NCBI GenBank assembly: GCA_016125255.1
Contig: WGMD01000011.1
Span: forward strand, 1 to 64,000
Length of the DNA: 64,000 nucleotides
Origin: Planctomycetota bacterium
GTDB lineage: Bacteria; Planctomycetota; Phycisphaerae; Phycisphaerales; Zrk34
Direction: 5' to 3'
Shown here: positions 6,242 to 14,710 of the stretch, piece by piece
Position numbering within the stretch: position 1 is the stretch's first letter
Layout of the letters: each line of letters opens with the position of its first letter
Notes under the pieces: generated by a model
Database searches by the model: none
Seen by the model: only the letters and a program-made list of their open reading frames with translations
Told to the model about the DNA's origin: nothing
Translations under genes and position numbers: made by a program

Positions 6242-8478
6242 TGGGCACGCACCGCATCACATCCCGCATCATCCGCCCCGTGAAGCATCGCGTCTACACG
6301 CGCCGTCTGCGTCAGACGCGCCGCGCCTTCATGAACGGCGAGCACGGCTCCTGGACATTCGACCCGGCATTGCAATGTGACTTTGTGCGGATCGAAGCCG
6401 GTGCGGGGAATCACGTCGCACAGCTTAAATACATCCCCGAGGACAAGGCCAATGCCACGCTTGAGCGGATGCTCGCGATCTACTCGACGGACGATCAGGT
6501 GAAGGTCGTCGTCGATCCGGTCAACGATCCAGGCGTGAAGCAGACCGGACCATTCGCGTCCGGCACCTCAGGCATCGTGCTCTTCGAAGGCGTGATGCAC
6601 ACGCAGAATCAAAGCATTCAGACCGGAGAGAGCGGCGGCGAGTTCCTCACGTTCACCTCACGCGCCATGCCGTACATGGACAACCGCCTGTACTGGCGAC
6701 AAATCTTCGGCCGGTGGATGAAGACGGGATCGCAGGTGGGCATGATCGAGACGCCCGACCTGCCGGCGGTCTTCAACTTCCGAGGGCGGCCGAATCGTCA
6801 TGGCTCCGAGACGATCTACGCCCAGGTCGCTCAGATGAAACAGACGCTCACGGCGCCGCTGTGGACGCACGACGACGACCCCAAGGCGCAGCCATGGACC
6901 GCTCGCGAGGCGATCGCCAGCATCCTCGTCGAGCGTGTGTTCGGCGATCAGTATCTGGGTTTCCACTTGCCGCGCACGATCGACGTCGACTACCTCGTCG
7001 TCGAGCAGCTCAACATGACCGCGGATCAGGCGGGCAAACGGTCCGATCGATTCCATGGGCTCGACGACCAACTGCCCGAGGTCAACGTGCAGGGGCTGGG
7101 GGCGATCGATGCATTGAACAAGGTCTGCGACGCGGCCGGCTTCCTCATGACTGTCGAGTGCCTTCAGGATGACAGCACCGGCGAGACCGGCTTCAGCGAT
7201 CGCCGCTATTGGCTGTCGATCGGCCGCAAACGCACGGGCAACGTCTTTTACTTCGATCTGGCGAAGACGGGCTCGTCGTTTGCATCCGCGGATTCTCTGA
7301 CGCGCGCCAACAACGTCGGTCGGTACATGGGCATCAAGGATTCGAGCGAGATCATCACTCAGGTGATGGCCGTCGCGCCGTGCTACATCGAAGCTCGCTT
7401 CGATCTGAAGCCGCTGTGGTCCCCGGCGCAAATCGACACGACCACGCCGACGGCGGAGTACGCTCAAACCAAGAAGGTCGAAACCGACACCACCGGCTAT
7501 CACGCCAAGTACGTGCTCGGCGGCGTGCTGAATCAGAACTACGCGCACGTCGGCCGTCTCTGGGGCATCGATTGCGTCGGCGGCTTCAAGGGCTACGAGA
7601 CCTCCACGCCGGCCTATGCTCACGATCCCGACGGCTTCGACTTCGTCGCGGCGCTGGGGCTCAATGATCCGGACGCCACGCCGGTCGCTCGCCGCACGAA
7701 CGCCGGCATCATCGAACCGATCAAATGGACGAAGCGCCTGCGCCATATCCTGACGTTGCGTAGCCCACTCGCTCGCGCTTATGGGATTCTTCTTTGGCTG
7801 GAAGTCAGTGAGGATGCTGGTGAAAACTGGCTGCGATGCAACGCGGACATTACAACGCTTCGCGACTTCTTCGGCATTCGGTTCAATCTCCAAAATCTCG
7901 CAGCGGTCAACAATAATTATCTGCGCACCAAAGTCGCCTTGACCGACGTGAGCAAATCCTGGTGGGCATTGATCCTCTCCGGTGATCTGCGCTTCCGCAT
8001 CACCTGCTCGATCATCGCCGATCATGCTTACCGCGCCGATGCAAAATCGAAGGCAGGCGTCGGTACGGTATATCCGATGACGCAGTGGTCATCGGTCAAC
8101 ATGGAACAGACGTGGGTCGCTCCCAACACGCTCTTCAACACCGACGAAAAGAAATGGCTGGAGATCGCTGCACGCGTCACCGACGGCGGCGACGAGCTGA
8201 AGACCGGCAAGTCCCTTCAGCAGATCGCCGACGAGCGGCAGGCGCTCCTTCGCGATGCTCGTTTCAGCTTCCACGCGGACACCGCGATCATGAACTTCCA
8301 GCAATATCACCTGGGCGATCGCATCGGCGGCATTCGCGGCCGCAACATCAGCTTTAACACGAGCTCGTCGACGCCGCCGGTCTACCCGGACGTCGTCGGC
8401 ATCACCTACAACCTCGGCGAGAAGGATCAGTCAATCGAGCTGTCGCTCGACGATCACCGCCTGGTGGGGAGACGCTGA
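6241..8478 (+). CDS. Large tail hub or baseplate-like protein
   Basis: ATG 6241 overlaps the previous stop (ATGA) and gives 745 residues; the frame is open further upstream but overlaps a coding gene there. The sequence is a mix of beta-rich domains: an N-terminal part with FDPALQCDFVRIEAG and GTSGIVLFEGVMHTQ, a middle part with EVNVQGLGAIDALNKVCDAAGF, and a C-terminal part ending YNLGEKDQSIELSLDDH. This organisation is typical of hub or tail-associated proteins that hold the fibre proteins. Its size and position before smaller fibre genes support a structural role. Confidence 0.55.
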   Translation: MGTHRITSRIIRPVKHRVYTRRLRQTRRAFMNGEHGSWTFDPALQCDFVRIEAGAGNHVAQLKYIPEDKANATLERMLAIYSTDDQVKVVVDPVNDPGVKQTGPFASGTSGIVLFEGVMHTQNQSIQTGESGGEFLTFTSRAMPYMDNRLYWRQIFGRWMKTGSQVGMIETPDLPAVFNFRGRPNRHGSETIYAQVAQMKQTLTAPLWTHDDDPKAQPWTAREAIASILVERVFGDQYLGFHLPRTIDVDYLVVEQLNMTADQAGKRSDRFHGLDDQLPEVNVQGLGAIDALNKVCDAAGFLMTVECLQDDSTGETGFSDRRYWLSIGRKRTGNVFYFDLAKTGSSFASADSLTRANNVGRYMGIKDSSEIITQVMAVAPCYIEARFDLKPLWSPAQIDTTTPTAEYAQTKKVETDTTGYHAKYVLGGVLNQNYAHVGRLWGIDCVGGFKGYETSTPAYAHDPDGFDFVAALGLNDPDATPVARRTNAGIIEPIKWTKRLRHILTLRSPLARAYGILLWLEVSEDAGENWLRCNADITTLRDFFGIRFNLQNLAAVNNNYLRTKVALTDVSKSWWALILSGDLRFRITCSIIADHAYRADAKSKAGVGTVYPMTQWSSVNMEQTWVAPNTLFNTDEKKWLEIAARVTDGGDELKTGKSLQQIADERQALLRDARFSFHADTAIMNFQQYHLGDRIGGIRGRNISFNTSSSTPPVYPDVVGITYNLGEKDQSIELSLDDHRLVGRR

Positions 8479-8969
8479 TGGCCGACCTGAAACTCAAAGT
8501 GCTCACCGATCCGGACTGGCAGCAGGAAGACAAGCTGCAGATGGTCATCGGCTCGGAGAACGTCGAGAGCCTGGCCGACAGCTCGCCCGCCGGCGGCGAG
8601 GTGACCAACGAGGTCGAGCTCTGGCCCGGCAACACCAAGGGCGGCTTCGGCTCCGACGCGCTGGGCGAGGCGCCCTTCGGCTATTCACGCGAAGGGTGGG
8701 GCTTTGGCCAGGGCGAGTTCGGCTACGGGCTCTTCGGCGTCAACGACGTGCCGCGCACGCTCGTGGAGGCACGCGTGCTGCCGGAGGATCGATGCGCGGT
8801 CCTGCCGATCGGCGCCCGCACGATCGACGCGATCGGCAACGTGAGCGACGTGACCGAAACACTCGTCGGGCTCGATGACCGCCCGAGCGGCCCGCTCGAT
8901 CCGTCGATCGCATCGACGGGGCAGCCGCTCGAAGCGCGACTCACCTGGACGCTTTCACCGGACGTTTGA
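8478..8969 (+). CDS. Gly-rich tail-associated protein
   Basis: This 163-residue protein overlaps the hub stop by one base. A Gly/Phe-rich central segment (FGYSREGWGFGQGEFGYGLFG, about residues 70-90) is followed by a beta-type domain (RTIDAIGNVSDVTETLVGLDD) that looks like a fibronectin-III strand pattern. It is probably a small tail-tip or fibre-linking protein. No enzyme motif is visible. Confidence 0.5.
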   Translation: MADLKLKVLTDPDWQQEDKLQMVIGSENVESLADSSPAGGEVTNEVELWPGNTKGGFGSDALGEAPFGYSREGWGFGQGEFGYGLFGVNDVPRTLVEARVLPEDRCAVLPIGARTIDAIGNVSDVTETLVGLDDRPSGPLDPSIASTGQPLEARLTWTLSPDV

Positions 8970-8980
8970 AGGGGCTTCGC

Positions 8981-9583
8981 ATGACCGTTAAAGACCCGAC
9001 ATCAGCACAGATACTCGACATGCTCAACGACGACACGTTCGAGTTCGCCAACACCGGCGGCGGACCGATCGCGCCCGGCACGCAGCCCTGGAGCGACGAG
9101 GCCAATGCGCTGCTCTATCACCTGTCCAAGGGCTCGGCGGGGTTCCTGCAGGTACGAAAGGCGACTACCAATAACACGACGATCGCCGTGCTGCCAGGCC
9201 GCTGCACGATCAACGGTACGGAGCTCTCCTACGCCGGCGGCACCGTCGATCTTGCGGCCTACAACAACGACACCGCTTACGTTTGGGTCTATGTCAGCAG
9301 CGGCGTGGCGACGATCGGCAAGGGGGCGGACGGGGCCGGCTGGCCAGGCGTCGCGCACATCAAGCTCGCCGAGGTCACGCTCTCTGGCGGCGACTTCACC
9401 GAGACCGACATCATCGATCGCCGGCCCGCGGTGATGATCACCAACTACCGTCAGTCCGCGGCCGTCGCCAAGCTCACGCAGAGTATCAGCTCTACGCCGA
9501 CGCAGACGCAGGTCACCAACATCCAGAACAAGATCAACGAGCTCATCCAGGCACTCATCGACGCGGGCCTCATGGCCAGCTAA
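8981..9583 (+). CDS. Tail fibre-type protein
   Basis: I prefer ATG 8981, preceded by GAAGGGG at a good distance, over the in-frame TTG at 8966. The ~200 residues contain a beta-rich core (RCTINGTELSYAGGTVDLA...YVWVYVSSG) like phage structural proteins that pack around a short fibre. A C-terminal coiled region (TQVTNIQNKINELIQALIDAG) is suited to trimerisation. It lies between the hub-like gene and a further fibre gene. Confidence 0.55.
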   Translation: MTVKDPTSAQILDMLNDDTFEFANTGGGPIAPGTQPWSDEANALLYHLSKGSAGFLQVRKATTNNTTIAVLPGRCTINGTELSYAGGTVDLAAYNNDTAYVWVYVSSGVATIGKGADGAGWPGVAHIKLAEVTLSGGDFTETDIIDRRPAVMITNYRQSAAVAKLTQSISSTPTQTQVTNIQNKINELIQALIDAGLMAS

Positions 9584-9597
9584 TCAGGAGCATCCCC

Positions 9598-10254
9598 ATG
9601 CCTTTCAGCCGCCAGTCCGCCGCCAAATTCCTGAACGACCTGTTGATCGATGGATCAATCCCGTCGCTCGGGTCGACCTTCTTCATCGCCATCCTCCGGG
9701 CCGATCCCGGTGAGGACGATTCGGCGTTTGACGAGCCGCTCGAAGACAGCGGCTATGCGCGTGTGCAGGCCGATGCGGGCGACTGGAACACGCCGGCGGT
9801 GGCCAGCGGCGTCGTCCAGAGCACCAACGTCAATCTTTTGAACTTCGGCACCGCCGCAACGGATATCGGCAACGTGTCGCACTTCGCCGTTATGAACCGT
9901 GACGCCGCTGACTACGCCGTCGCCGCTTTGACCACGGGCATTGCCGGTGCGGGCGCGTTTAAGGTGGCGGGCAACATCACGGCTCAGCTCGTGGTCGGCG
10001 AACTGATCTTGATCCGCGACAGCACGGGCAATGACGGCGTCTATCACATCCGATCAGGGTCGTCATATTCGGCACCCAACACCACGATCAATGTCGAAGA
10101 AGCAGTGAGCGATGCGACGGTCGACGGCACGGTTTGGTTGCTTGGCGCCATCATCGACAAGGGCACGCTGGACACTACCAAGGACATCGGCACCGGCGAC
10201 ACCATCAAGATGAACGCCGGCGACGTGAAGGTCGGGGCGAAGACCGTCTTCTAA
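9598..10254 (+). CDS. Phage fibre or tail-tip protein
   Basis: ATG 9598 has AGGAG seven bases upstream. The 218 residues begin with SRQSAAKFLNDLLIDGS, an N-terminal helix common in phage proteins docking to a tail. A beta domain (STNVNLLNFGTAATDIGNVSHFAVMN) and repeated Gly/Thr/Asp strands to the end (TKDIGTGDTIKMNAGDVKVG) follow. It is probably a minor structural protein. Confidence 0.5.
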   Translation: MPFSRQSAAKFLNDLLIDGSIPSLGSTFFIAILRADPGEDDSAFDEPLEDSGYARVQADAGDWNTPAVASGVVQSTNVNLLNFGTAATDIGNVSHFAVMNRDAADYAVAALTTGIAGAGAFKVAGNITAQLVVGELILIRDSTGNDGVYHIRSGSSYSAPNTTINVEEAVSDATVDGTVWLLGAIIDKGTLDTTKDIGTGDTIKMNAGDVKVGAKTVF

Positions 10255-10269
10255 AAGCGAGTAATCCTC

Positions 10270-11148
10270 ATGTCAACGCAGACACTTTCAACGGCCCCGG
10301 ACAACTCCAGCGATGCGGCGTTTCGCGCATGGGGCTCGGCGATCAGCACGGCGATTGCGGCACTGGGATGGGTGAAGCTCACCGGGATCGGCGAGATCAA
10401 CTGGACAACGGTCTCGCGCGGTGATCCCGCGGGCTTTGAAATCTGGCAGACGGACGACGGGCTCACCGATCTATTTTTGAAGATCACATACGGTAGTTCC
10501 GGTGGCGGGTCAGGCACGCCGAAGATCACGGCGCAGCTCGCGACGGCGACGGATGGGGCGGGGTCATTATCGGGGACGCAGATCGGTGCGGTCTTCACCT
10601 TCTTGAGCCCGAGCACGGGCTCGACGGTGCGCACCTCCTATCTCAGCGGCGATGAGGGTCGTCTGACAATGGCGCTGTTCACCGGCGGTTCGGGGTGCAT
10701 GCTCATCGATATTGAGCGGCTGCGAGATGCGACCGGTGATCCTGTTTCGGATGGAGTCGGCACATACGGCGCGGCGGAAAGCGCAGCATCGAAATCCTAT
10801 TTCGCGCATCAATATCTGCCGACGAGCGGGACGCCGATTCTGGGCAAGACCAACACAACGGGCACGATATTAACGCCTTGGCCGATGGTGATCCCGCCAT
10901 TGCAATCGGCGGGGGTCACGTCTGCCATGAACGGTTCGAATTGGGGCATGTTCCCGATCTTCCCGTGGTGGGGGATCGTCATCAATCCGATTGTTTCGCT
11001 CGTGGGGTATTTTCACGCTGACACGCCGGAGTACTCGACGTTTTCGCTCTCGATGTACGGCACGAGTCGCACGTATCTGGCGCTCGGGACGACGAACGTT
11101 TCGATCAATAGTGCGCCCGGCTTCACGCTTGCGATGCTGTGGGAATAA
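10270..11148 (+). CDS. Phage structural protein, unknown
   Basis: The 292-residue product is rich in Ser, Thr, Gly and aromatic residues in beta-strand patterns (EIWQTDDGLTDLFLKITYG, GAVFTFLSPSTGS). Its stop TAA directly abuts the next ATG, so the gene is in the same unit. The composition fits a tail-surface or receptor-binding protein. I recognise no family. Confidence 0.5.
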   Translation: MSTQTLSTAPDNSSDAAFRAWGSAISTAIAALGWVKLTGIGEINWTTVSRGDPAGFEIWQTDDGLTDLFLKITYGSSGGGSGTPKITAQLATATDGAGSLSGTQIGAVFTFLSPSTGSTVRTSYLSGDEGRLTMALFTGGSGCMLIDIERLRDATGDPVSDGVGTYGAAESAASKSYFAHQYLPTSGTPILGKTNTTGTILTPWPMVIPPLQSAGVTSAMNGSNWGMFPIFPWWGIVINPIVSLVGYFHADTPEYSTFSLSMYGTSRTYLALGTTNVSINSAPGFTLAMLWE

Positions 11149-13050
11149 ATGGCGTATCTGACGATCACATTCACTGATCTTCCGGTGGTGACACGCACAG
11201 CATCTACGCGCGGCGTGGATTCAGTCGTCTCGCTGCTTCGCACGGCGTCACCGATGTTCGTGCGCCGGATCAACGGCAGCCTATGGGCGCCCGCCGGCGG
11301 ACCTGGTCCGGATGTGTTCCTGTCGGGCTCGGCGATCATGGCAACGCCAACGCATGGCGCTTCGTCGATAGAACGATTCCTCTCCGGCAGTGCCATCATC
11401 GAGTCGTCGGCTCACGCGCTGATCGGGAAAGACGTCTCGCTCTCCGGTTCGGCGATCGTCACGATGGCATCTACGGCCGCGTTGGGCGTGCCCGTGTGGC
11501 TTTCGGGCTCGGCGATCGTCACGACGACGACGCATGCCCTGGCAAATCTCGATGATCTGGTTTCGCTCTCGGGATCCGCGATCATGTCGTCGATCGCCAG
11601 CGCCACAATGGTGCTCGACATTCATCTTGCGTCGACGCTGTTTCTCAAGGGCACGGATGCGCTGGTCAGTGCTTCGCATGCCGGCATCGCGGACGTGCTC
11701 AAATGGGTGGACTTCGAGCCGCCGGCATTCGGCGAGCTCGCCGCGGGGCCGGCGCAGTCGGGCACGGTGACGATCACGCAGTCGGCGACGGCCGCCATGC
11801 CAGATCGCGGAGCGATCGGACTCCTCGTGTCGATGACGGCCGGCGCCGGCGACGGATCTGTGCAGCACGATCTGGGCAGTGCGCAGACGATTCTCTTCAC
11901 ACGCATCATGTTCGCGCCCGCCACCCTCAGCGGCGGCGCCGTGACGATCGTCATGGGCAAGGGCAGCGACATCGTCGAGCGGTGGCGCATCACCTACACG
12001 CCTTCGACGCGGGCGATCGCCGTGGCCACGAGCACCGGCGAAAGTCTGTCGGCGACGCTCGTCGCCGGGCTCGACTGGCATTGCATCGAGCTGGAGGTGA
12101 ACGCGATCACCGGTGCGCTCGAGCTTTGGATCAACGGCATCCGTGCCGACAGCGACACGGGCATCAGTGCCACGCTCGCCGCTCGTTACGTGCAGATTGG
12201 CGCCGTGACCAAGGCCACGGCCGCGACGGGTGACTTCTACCTCGACGAATGGATCATGGCCAACCGCTACATCGCGCCGGTGCGCGTGTTCCCGATCGAG
12301 GACCACGCCGGCGACGCCAGGCGTTTGCTGGTCGTGTACAACCTCGACGATGCGGAGTCAATCGAATGGGCACAGTGGTATCGCGATTACCACGGCGTGC
12401 CCTACGCCAACCTGGTCGGCCTCGCGCTGGGCACCGACGAGGACGTCGACGCGACCGCCGCCGGCAACCTGCGCACGGCCGTCGCGGCTTACATCGCCGA
12501 CAACTACCTCGCGCCGTTCATTAAATCGATTCTGCTGGGCTACGGCTGCCCCGGCACCTTCGACGGGTCGCAGTCGCTGCAGAGCTGCCTGGCTGATCTG
12601 AGCGACGCCACGGCCGACCTGGCGAACCCGCTCTACATGGCGGGCGTCGTCGACACCGACGATCTGCCCGATCGGTCCTCGCTCATTGCGGCCGGCCGCT
12701 ACCTCGTCGCCGAGATCAACGCTCCGACGCTCGTCATCGCCAAGGCAATCACGACGCTCGGCGCCGGGATGGTGCACACCGACGCGGTCGATCGCGAGTT
12801 CGGCGTGCTCGATGCGTCGATCGACCGCATCGCGGCTGCGGCCGACGACTGGTCGGACTTGACGGCCTGGCTCGGCACGGTGAGTCAGCAACAGGCACGC
12901 CTCCCGCTCGATGCGGATTACGACGGCAGCTCGCACGGGAGCGCGATCGAGATGACGGATGCGGATCACGGGGACTTCGACACGGACGGACAAACCCGCG
13001 CCTTGTTCGTCGGCGTGGGCAACAACGGTGCGGATGAGGTGGCCACATGA
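11149..13050 (+). CDS. Large adhesin-like tail protein with LSGSAI repeats and TIGR03790-like end
   Basis: Three parts are visible in 633 residues. Residues about 55-150 hold five copies of a short repeat, LSGSAIM/V/I, at intervals of about 20 residues. A middle beta domain (about 185-370) looks like a LamG/concanavalin-type lectin (ALELWINGIRADSDTG, YLDEWIMANRY). From about 390 the sequence LLVVYNLDDAESIEWAQWY...GVPYANLVGL...KSILLGYGCPGTF resembles the TIGR03790 family known mainly from cyanobacteria and planctomycetes. A host-type domain on a tail adhesin suggests exchange with the host. ATG directly follows the previous TAA; the stop overlaps the PP-loop gene. Confidence 0.5.
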   Translation: MAYLTITFTDLPVVTRTASTRGVDSVVSLLRTASPMFVRRINGSLWAPAGGPGPDVFLSGSAIMATPTHGASSIERFLSGSAIIESSAHALIGKDVSLSGSAIVTMASTAALGVPVWLSGSAIVTTTTHALANLDDLVSLSGSAIMSSIASATMVLDIHLASTLFLKGTDALVSASHAGIADVLKWVDFEPPAFGELAAGPAQSGTVTITQSATAAMPDRGAIGLLVSMTAGAGDGSVQHDLGSAQTILFTRIMFAPATLSGGAVTIVMGKGSDIVERWRITYTPSTRAIAVATSTGESLSATLVAGLDWHCIELEVNAITGALELWINGIRADSDTGISATLAARYVQIGAVTKATAATGDFYLDEWIMANRYIAPVRVFPIEDHAGDARRLLVVYNLDDAESIEWAQWYRDYHGVPYANLVGLALGTDEDVDATAAGNLRTAVAAYIADNYLAPFIKSILLGYGCPGTFDGSQSLQSCLADLSDATADLANPLYMAGVVDTDDLPDRSSLIAAGRYLVAEINAPTLVIAKAITTLGAGMVHTDAVDREFGVLDASIDRIAAAADDWSDLTAWLGTVSQQQARLPLDADYDGSSHGSAIEMTDADHGDFDTDGQTRALFVGVGNNGADEVAT

Positions 13051-13475
13051 TTCGACGCGGATCATCACGTGTATTGCTTCTGCTTTCCGGCGGGGCCGAC
13101 TCGCACGCGGCGCTGGCGTCGCTCATTGCCGATGGCTGGTCCGTGACTTGCCTGACCTTCGACGGCAAACAGCACACTGAAATCCTCGCGGCAGCGCTCG
13201 CGGCTCAGGCCAACGATTGCGACCACATCGTCGTCGACGCGCCATGGTTCAACGAAGAAACACGCAGCGCGTGGCGGCTCATCTGGCGCGACCTGCGGGC
13301 GATTCCGTTTGTGCTCAGAACATCGCGCAGGCTCGGCATCGGAACGATCGCGATTGGCGTCAAGGCGACCGACAAAAAGCAGCTGCGGTGGCTGGGCGCA
13401 TTCCTTTGGATGCTCAAGGTCGTCGAATTGTTGACCGGCCGCAACCTGCTCCTGCCGGTGTGGGGGATGCGCTGA
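13047..13475 (+). CDS. Truncated QueC-like PP-loop ATPase
   Basis: The 142 residues begin with LLLLSGGADSHAAL, the SGGxDS PP-loop that binds ATP in QueC-type amidinating enzymes. CLTFDGKQHTEILAAALAA follows, matching the QueC strand that has FDYGQ. QueC is ~220-240 residues with a C-terminal Cys cluster that binds zinc. Here the protein ends at ELLTGRNLLLPVWG with none of those cysteines, so it cannot be a normal preQ0 synthase. It may be a different PP-loop enzyme, for example one modifying a base, tRNA or fibre protein. Its place among tail genes is unusual. It overlaps both neighbours. Confidence 0.65.
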   Translation: MIRRGSSRVLLLLSGGADSHAALASLIADGWSVTCLTFDGKQHTEILAAALAAQANDCDHIVVDAPWFNEETRSAWRLIWRDLRAIPFVLRTSRRLGIGTIAIGVKATDKKQLRWLGAFLWMLKVVELLTGRNLLLPVWGMR

Positions 13476-13798
13476 TGGATGTACACCGATTCGGCGACAT
13501 CGCGGTCGGCTTCGCGGTCCTGACGTTCTCGATGTACGTCTGGACGCAGGGGCGCAGTCCGTGGCAGCCGGGCGAGCCGGGCGAGCCGCCGTCGGGCGTC
13601 GCAACGATTCAAATCATCGACGACATGGCAGCGATTTGTGGGTTCATGCGTCATCAGCCCCAGCCCGATTCAGACGCGCGTCGGCATGAGGAGCGCATCG
13701 TCTGGTCGGCGCTGCGTGCCAAGCTGCGCGAGTTGGGCATCAAACGGTACGGCATTCAGCGCCCGCATGACGCCCAGATTCGATGGAGGGCACTATGA
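13475..13798 (+). CDS. Small membrane-anchored phage protein
   Basis: The ATG at 13475 overlaps the previous TGA (TGATG) and gives 107 residues. One N-terminal membrane helix (IAVGFAVLTFSMYVW, residues 8-22) is followed by a hydrophilic part with a helical segment (RRHEERIVWSALRAKLRELG). A following 45-residue secreted or lipoprotein-like reading frame overlaps its stop. This is the layout of an Rz/Rz1 spanin pair, although the coiled coil here is short. Confidence 0.5.
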   Translation: MDVHRFGDIAVGFAVLTFSMYVWTQGRSPWQPGEPGEPPSGVATIQIIDDMAAICGFMRHQPQPDSDARRHEERIVWSALRAKLRELGIKRYGIQRPHDAQIRWRAL

Positions 13799-13932
13799 AG
13801 ATCGTTGCACTGATCGTCATCCTCGCCCCGCTGTGGTGCGGGGTGAATCGAAACTATTCAGGCCAGCCCAAACGAGGATCGGGCTGCGCCATTGAACCCG
13901 TCAGACATACGGCCGGCATCGGCCAGAAATGA
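13795..13932 (+). CDS. 45-residue secreted or lipoprotein-like peptide, spanin-Rz1 candidate
   Basis: A short frame begins MKIVALIVILAPLWCGVN and stops at 13932; both ends overlap neighbouring genes by four bases (ATGA). The N-terminus is a credible signal sequence, and a cysteine at residue 15 could be lipidated, although PLWC is not a canonical lipobox. The small size and tandem overlap with a TM protein recall Rz1 spanins. No similarity is assignable. Confidence 0.45.
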   Translation: MKIVALIVILAPLWCGVNRNYSGQPKRGSGCAIEPVRHTAGIGQK

Positions 13933-14342
13933 GCAGGGTCATGGATTATCAGAAACTCCACACGCAGCTTCACGCGACATATGAGGCGGCGCCGGCGTTG
14001 ACGGCGGAGCAGGTGGAGGCGGCCTGGCTGACGCTGTCGGCGCGCACGCAGAAGGTGACGGTTGCGAAGCGGCTACAGGTGGATGATCTGCTTTCGCTGC
14101 TGTCGCAGGAATCGCTGGCGAAGATTTCGGATGTCGTGTTGTCGGACGTCGGCCGGGCGGTGCGGGAGGGCGATGCGGACTCGATCGCGGGGTGGGTGAA
14201 GGTCGGCGTGGCGAAGGGTTGGATCACGCTGGGGGAGGCGCAGGCGATCGCGGCGGCGGCGGGAGCGACGGAGGAAGTCGACGAGCTGGAGTTCGCGGGT
14301 TTGACGGTTGAGGACATCAATTACGCTTGGAGCATGGCATGA
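13929..14342 (+). CDS. Helical phage protein of unknown function
   Basis: The 137-residue protein is largely helical and Ala-rich (TAEQVEAAWLTLSARTQKV, GRAVREGDADSIAGWVKVGVAKGW). It has no signal peptide or membrane segment. ATGA overlaps link it to both neighbours. It could be an assembly chaperone or a scaffold for the adhesins that follow, but nothing in the sequence shows this. Confidence 0.5.
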   Translation: MSRVMDYQKLHTQLHATYEAAPALTAEQVEAAWLTLSARTQKVTVAKRLQVDDLLSLLSQESLAKISDVVLSDVGRAVREGDADSIAGWVKVGVAKGWITLGEAQAIAAAAGATEEVDELEFAGLTVEDINYAWSMA

Positions 14343-14710
14343 ATATCACAGCGGTGAAAACCGCCCGCGCCTTGCAGGCGTCGGCGAGCAATTCGGCAGG
14401 CGGGACGACGACGGGCTCGGCGTTCGATCTGCGGACGGCGCTTGGGCTGGGCATCACGGCGAAGGTGACGAATGGGGCGACCGGACCGACGGTCGGCTGC
14501 ACATTCAAGGTGGAGGTGTCGAATGACAACTCGGCCTGGAAAACCTTTTGCAGCTATCTGGCGGACACGGGCAACGCGGCGGTGACGGAGTTCATTGCCA
14601 CGATCGGGCCGGAGTGGATGTATGTCCGCACGGTGTTCAGCGGGAACACGGGGCAGGCGGTGACGGTTGAGGCGACCGGCCATGAGCTGACGAATCTGGC
14701 GACGGCATGA
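14339..14710 (+). CDS. Small beta-rich phage structural protein
   Basis: ATG 14339 overlaps the previous stop, giving 123 residues. The sequence has a Gly/Thr-rich N-terminus and a beta-sandwich pattern (CTFKVEVSNDNSAWKTFC, EWMYVRTVFSGNTGQAVTVEA). It resembles small decoration or fibre-head proteins of phages. The stop overlaps the lectin-like gene. Family not recognised. Confidence 0.5.
   Translation: MNITAVKTARALQASASNSAGGTTTGSAFDLRTALGLGITAKVTNGATGPTVGCTFKVEVSNDNSAWKTFCSYLADTGNAAVTEFIATIGPEWMYVRTVFSGNTGQAVTVEATGHELTNLATA

Noticed and set aside
6658-8025. Minus-strand frame of about 455 residues
   Set aside because: Antisense to the hub-like phage gene, with no ribosome site and no recognisable domain.
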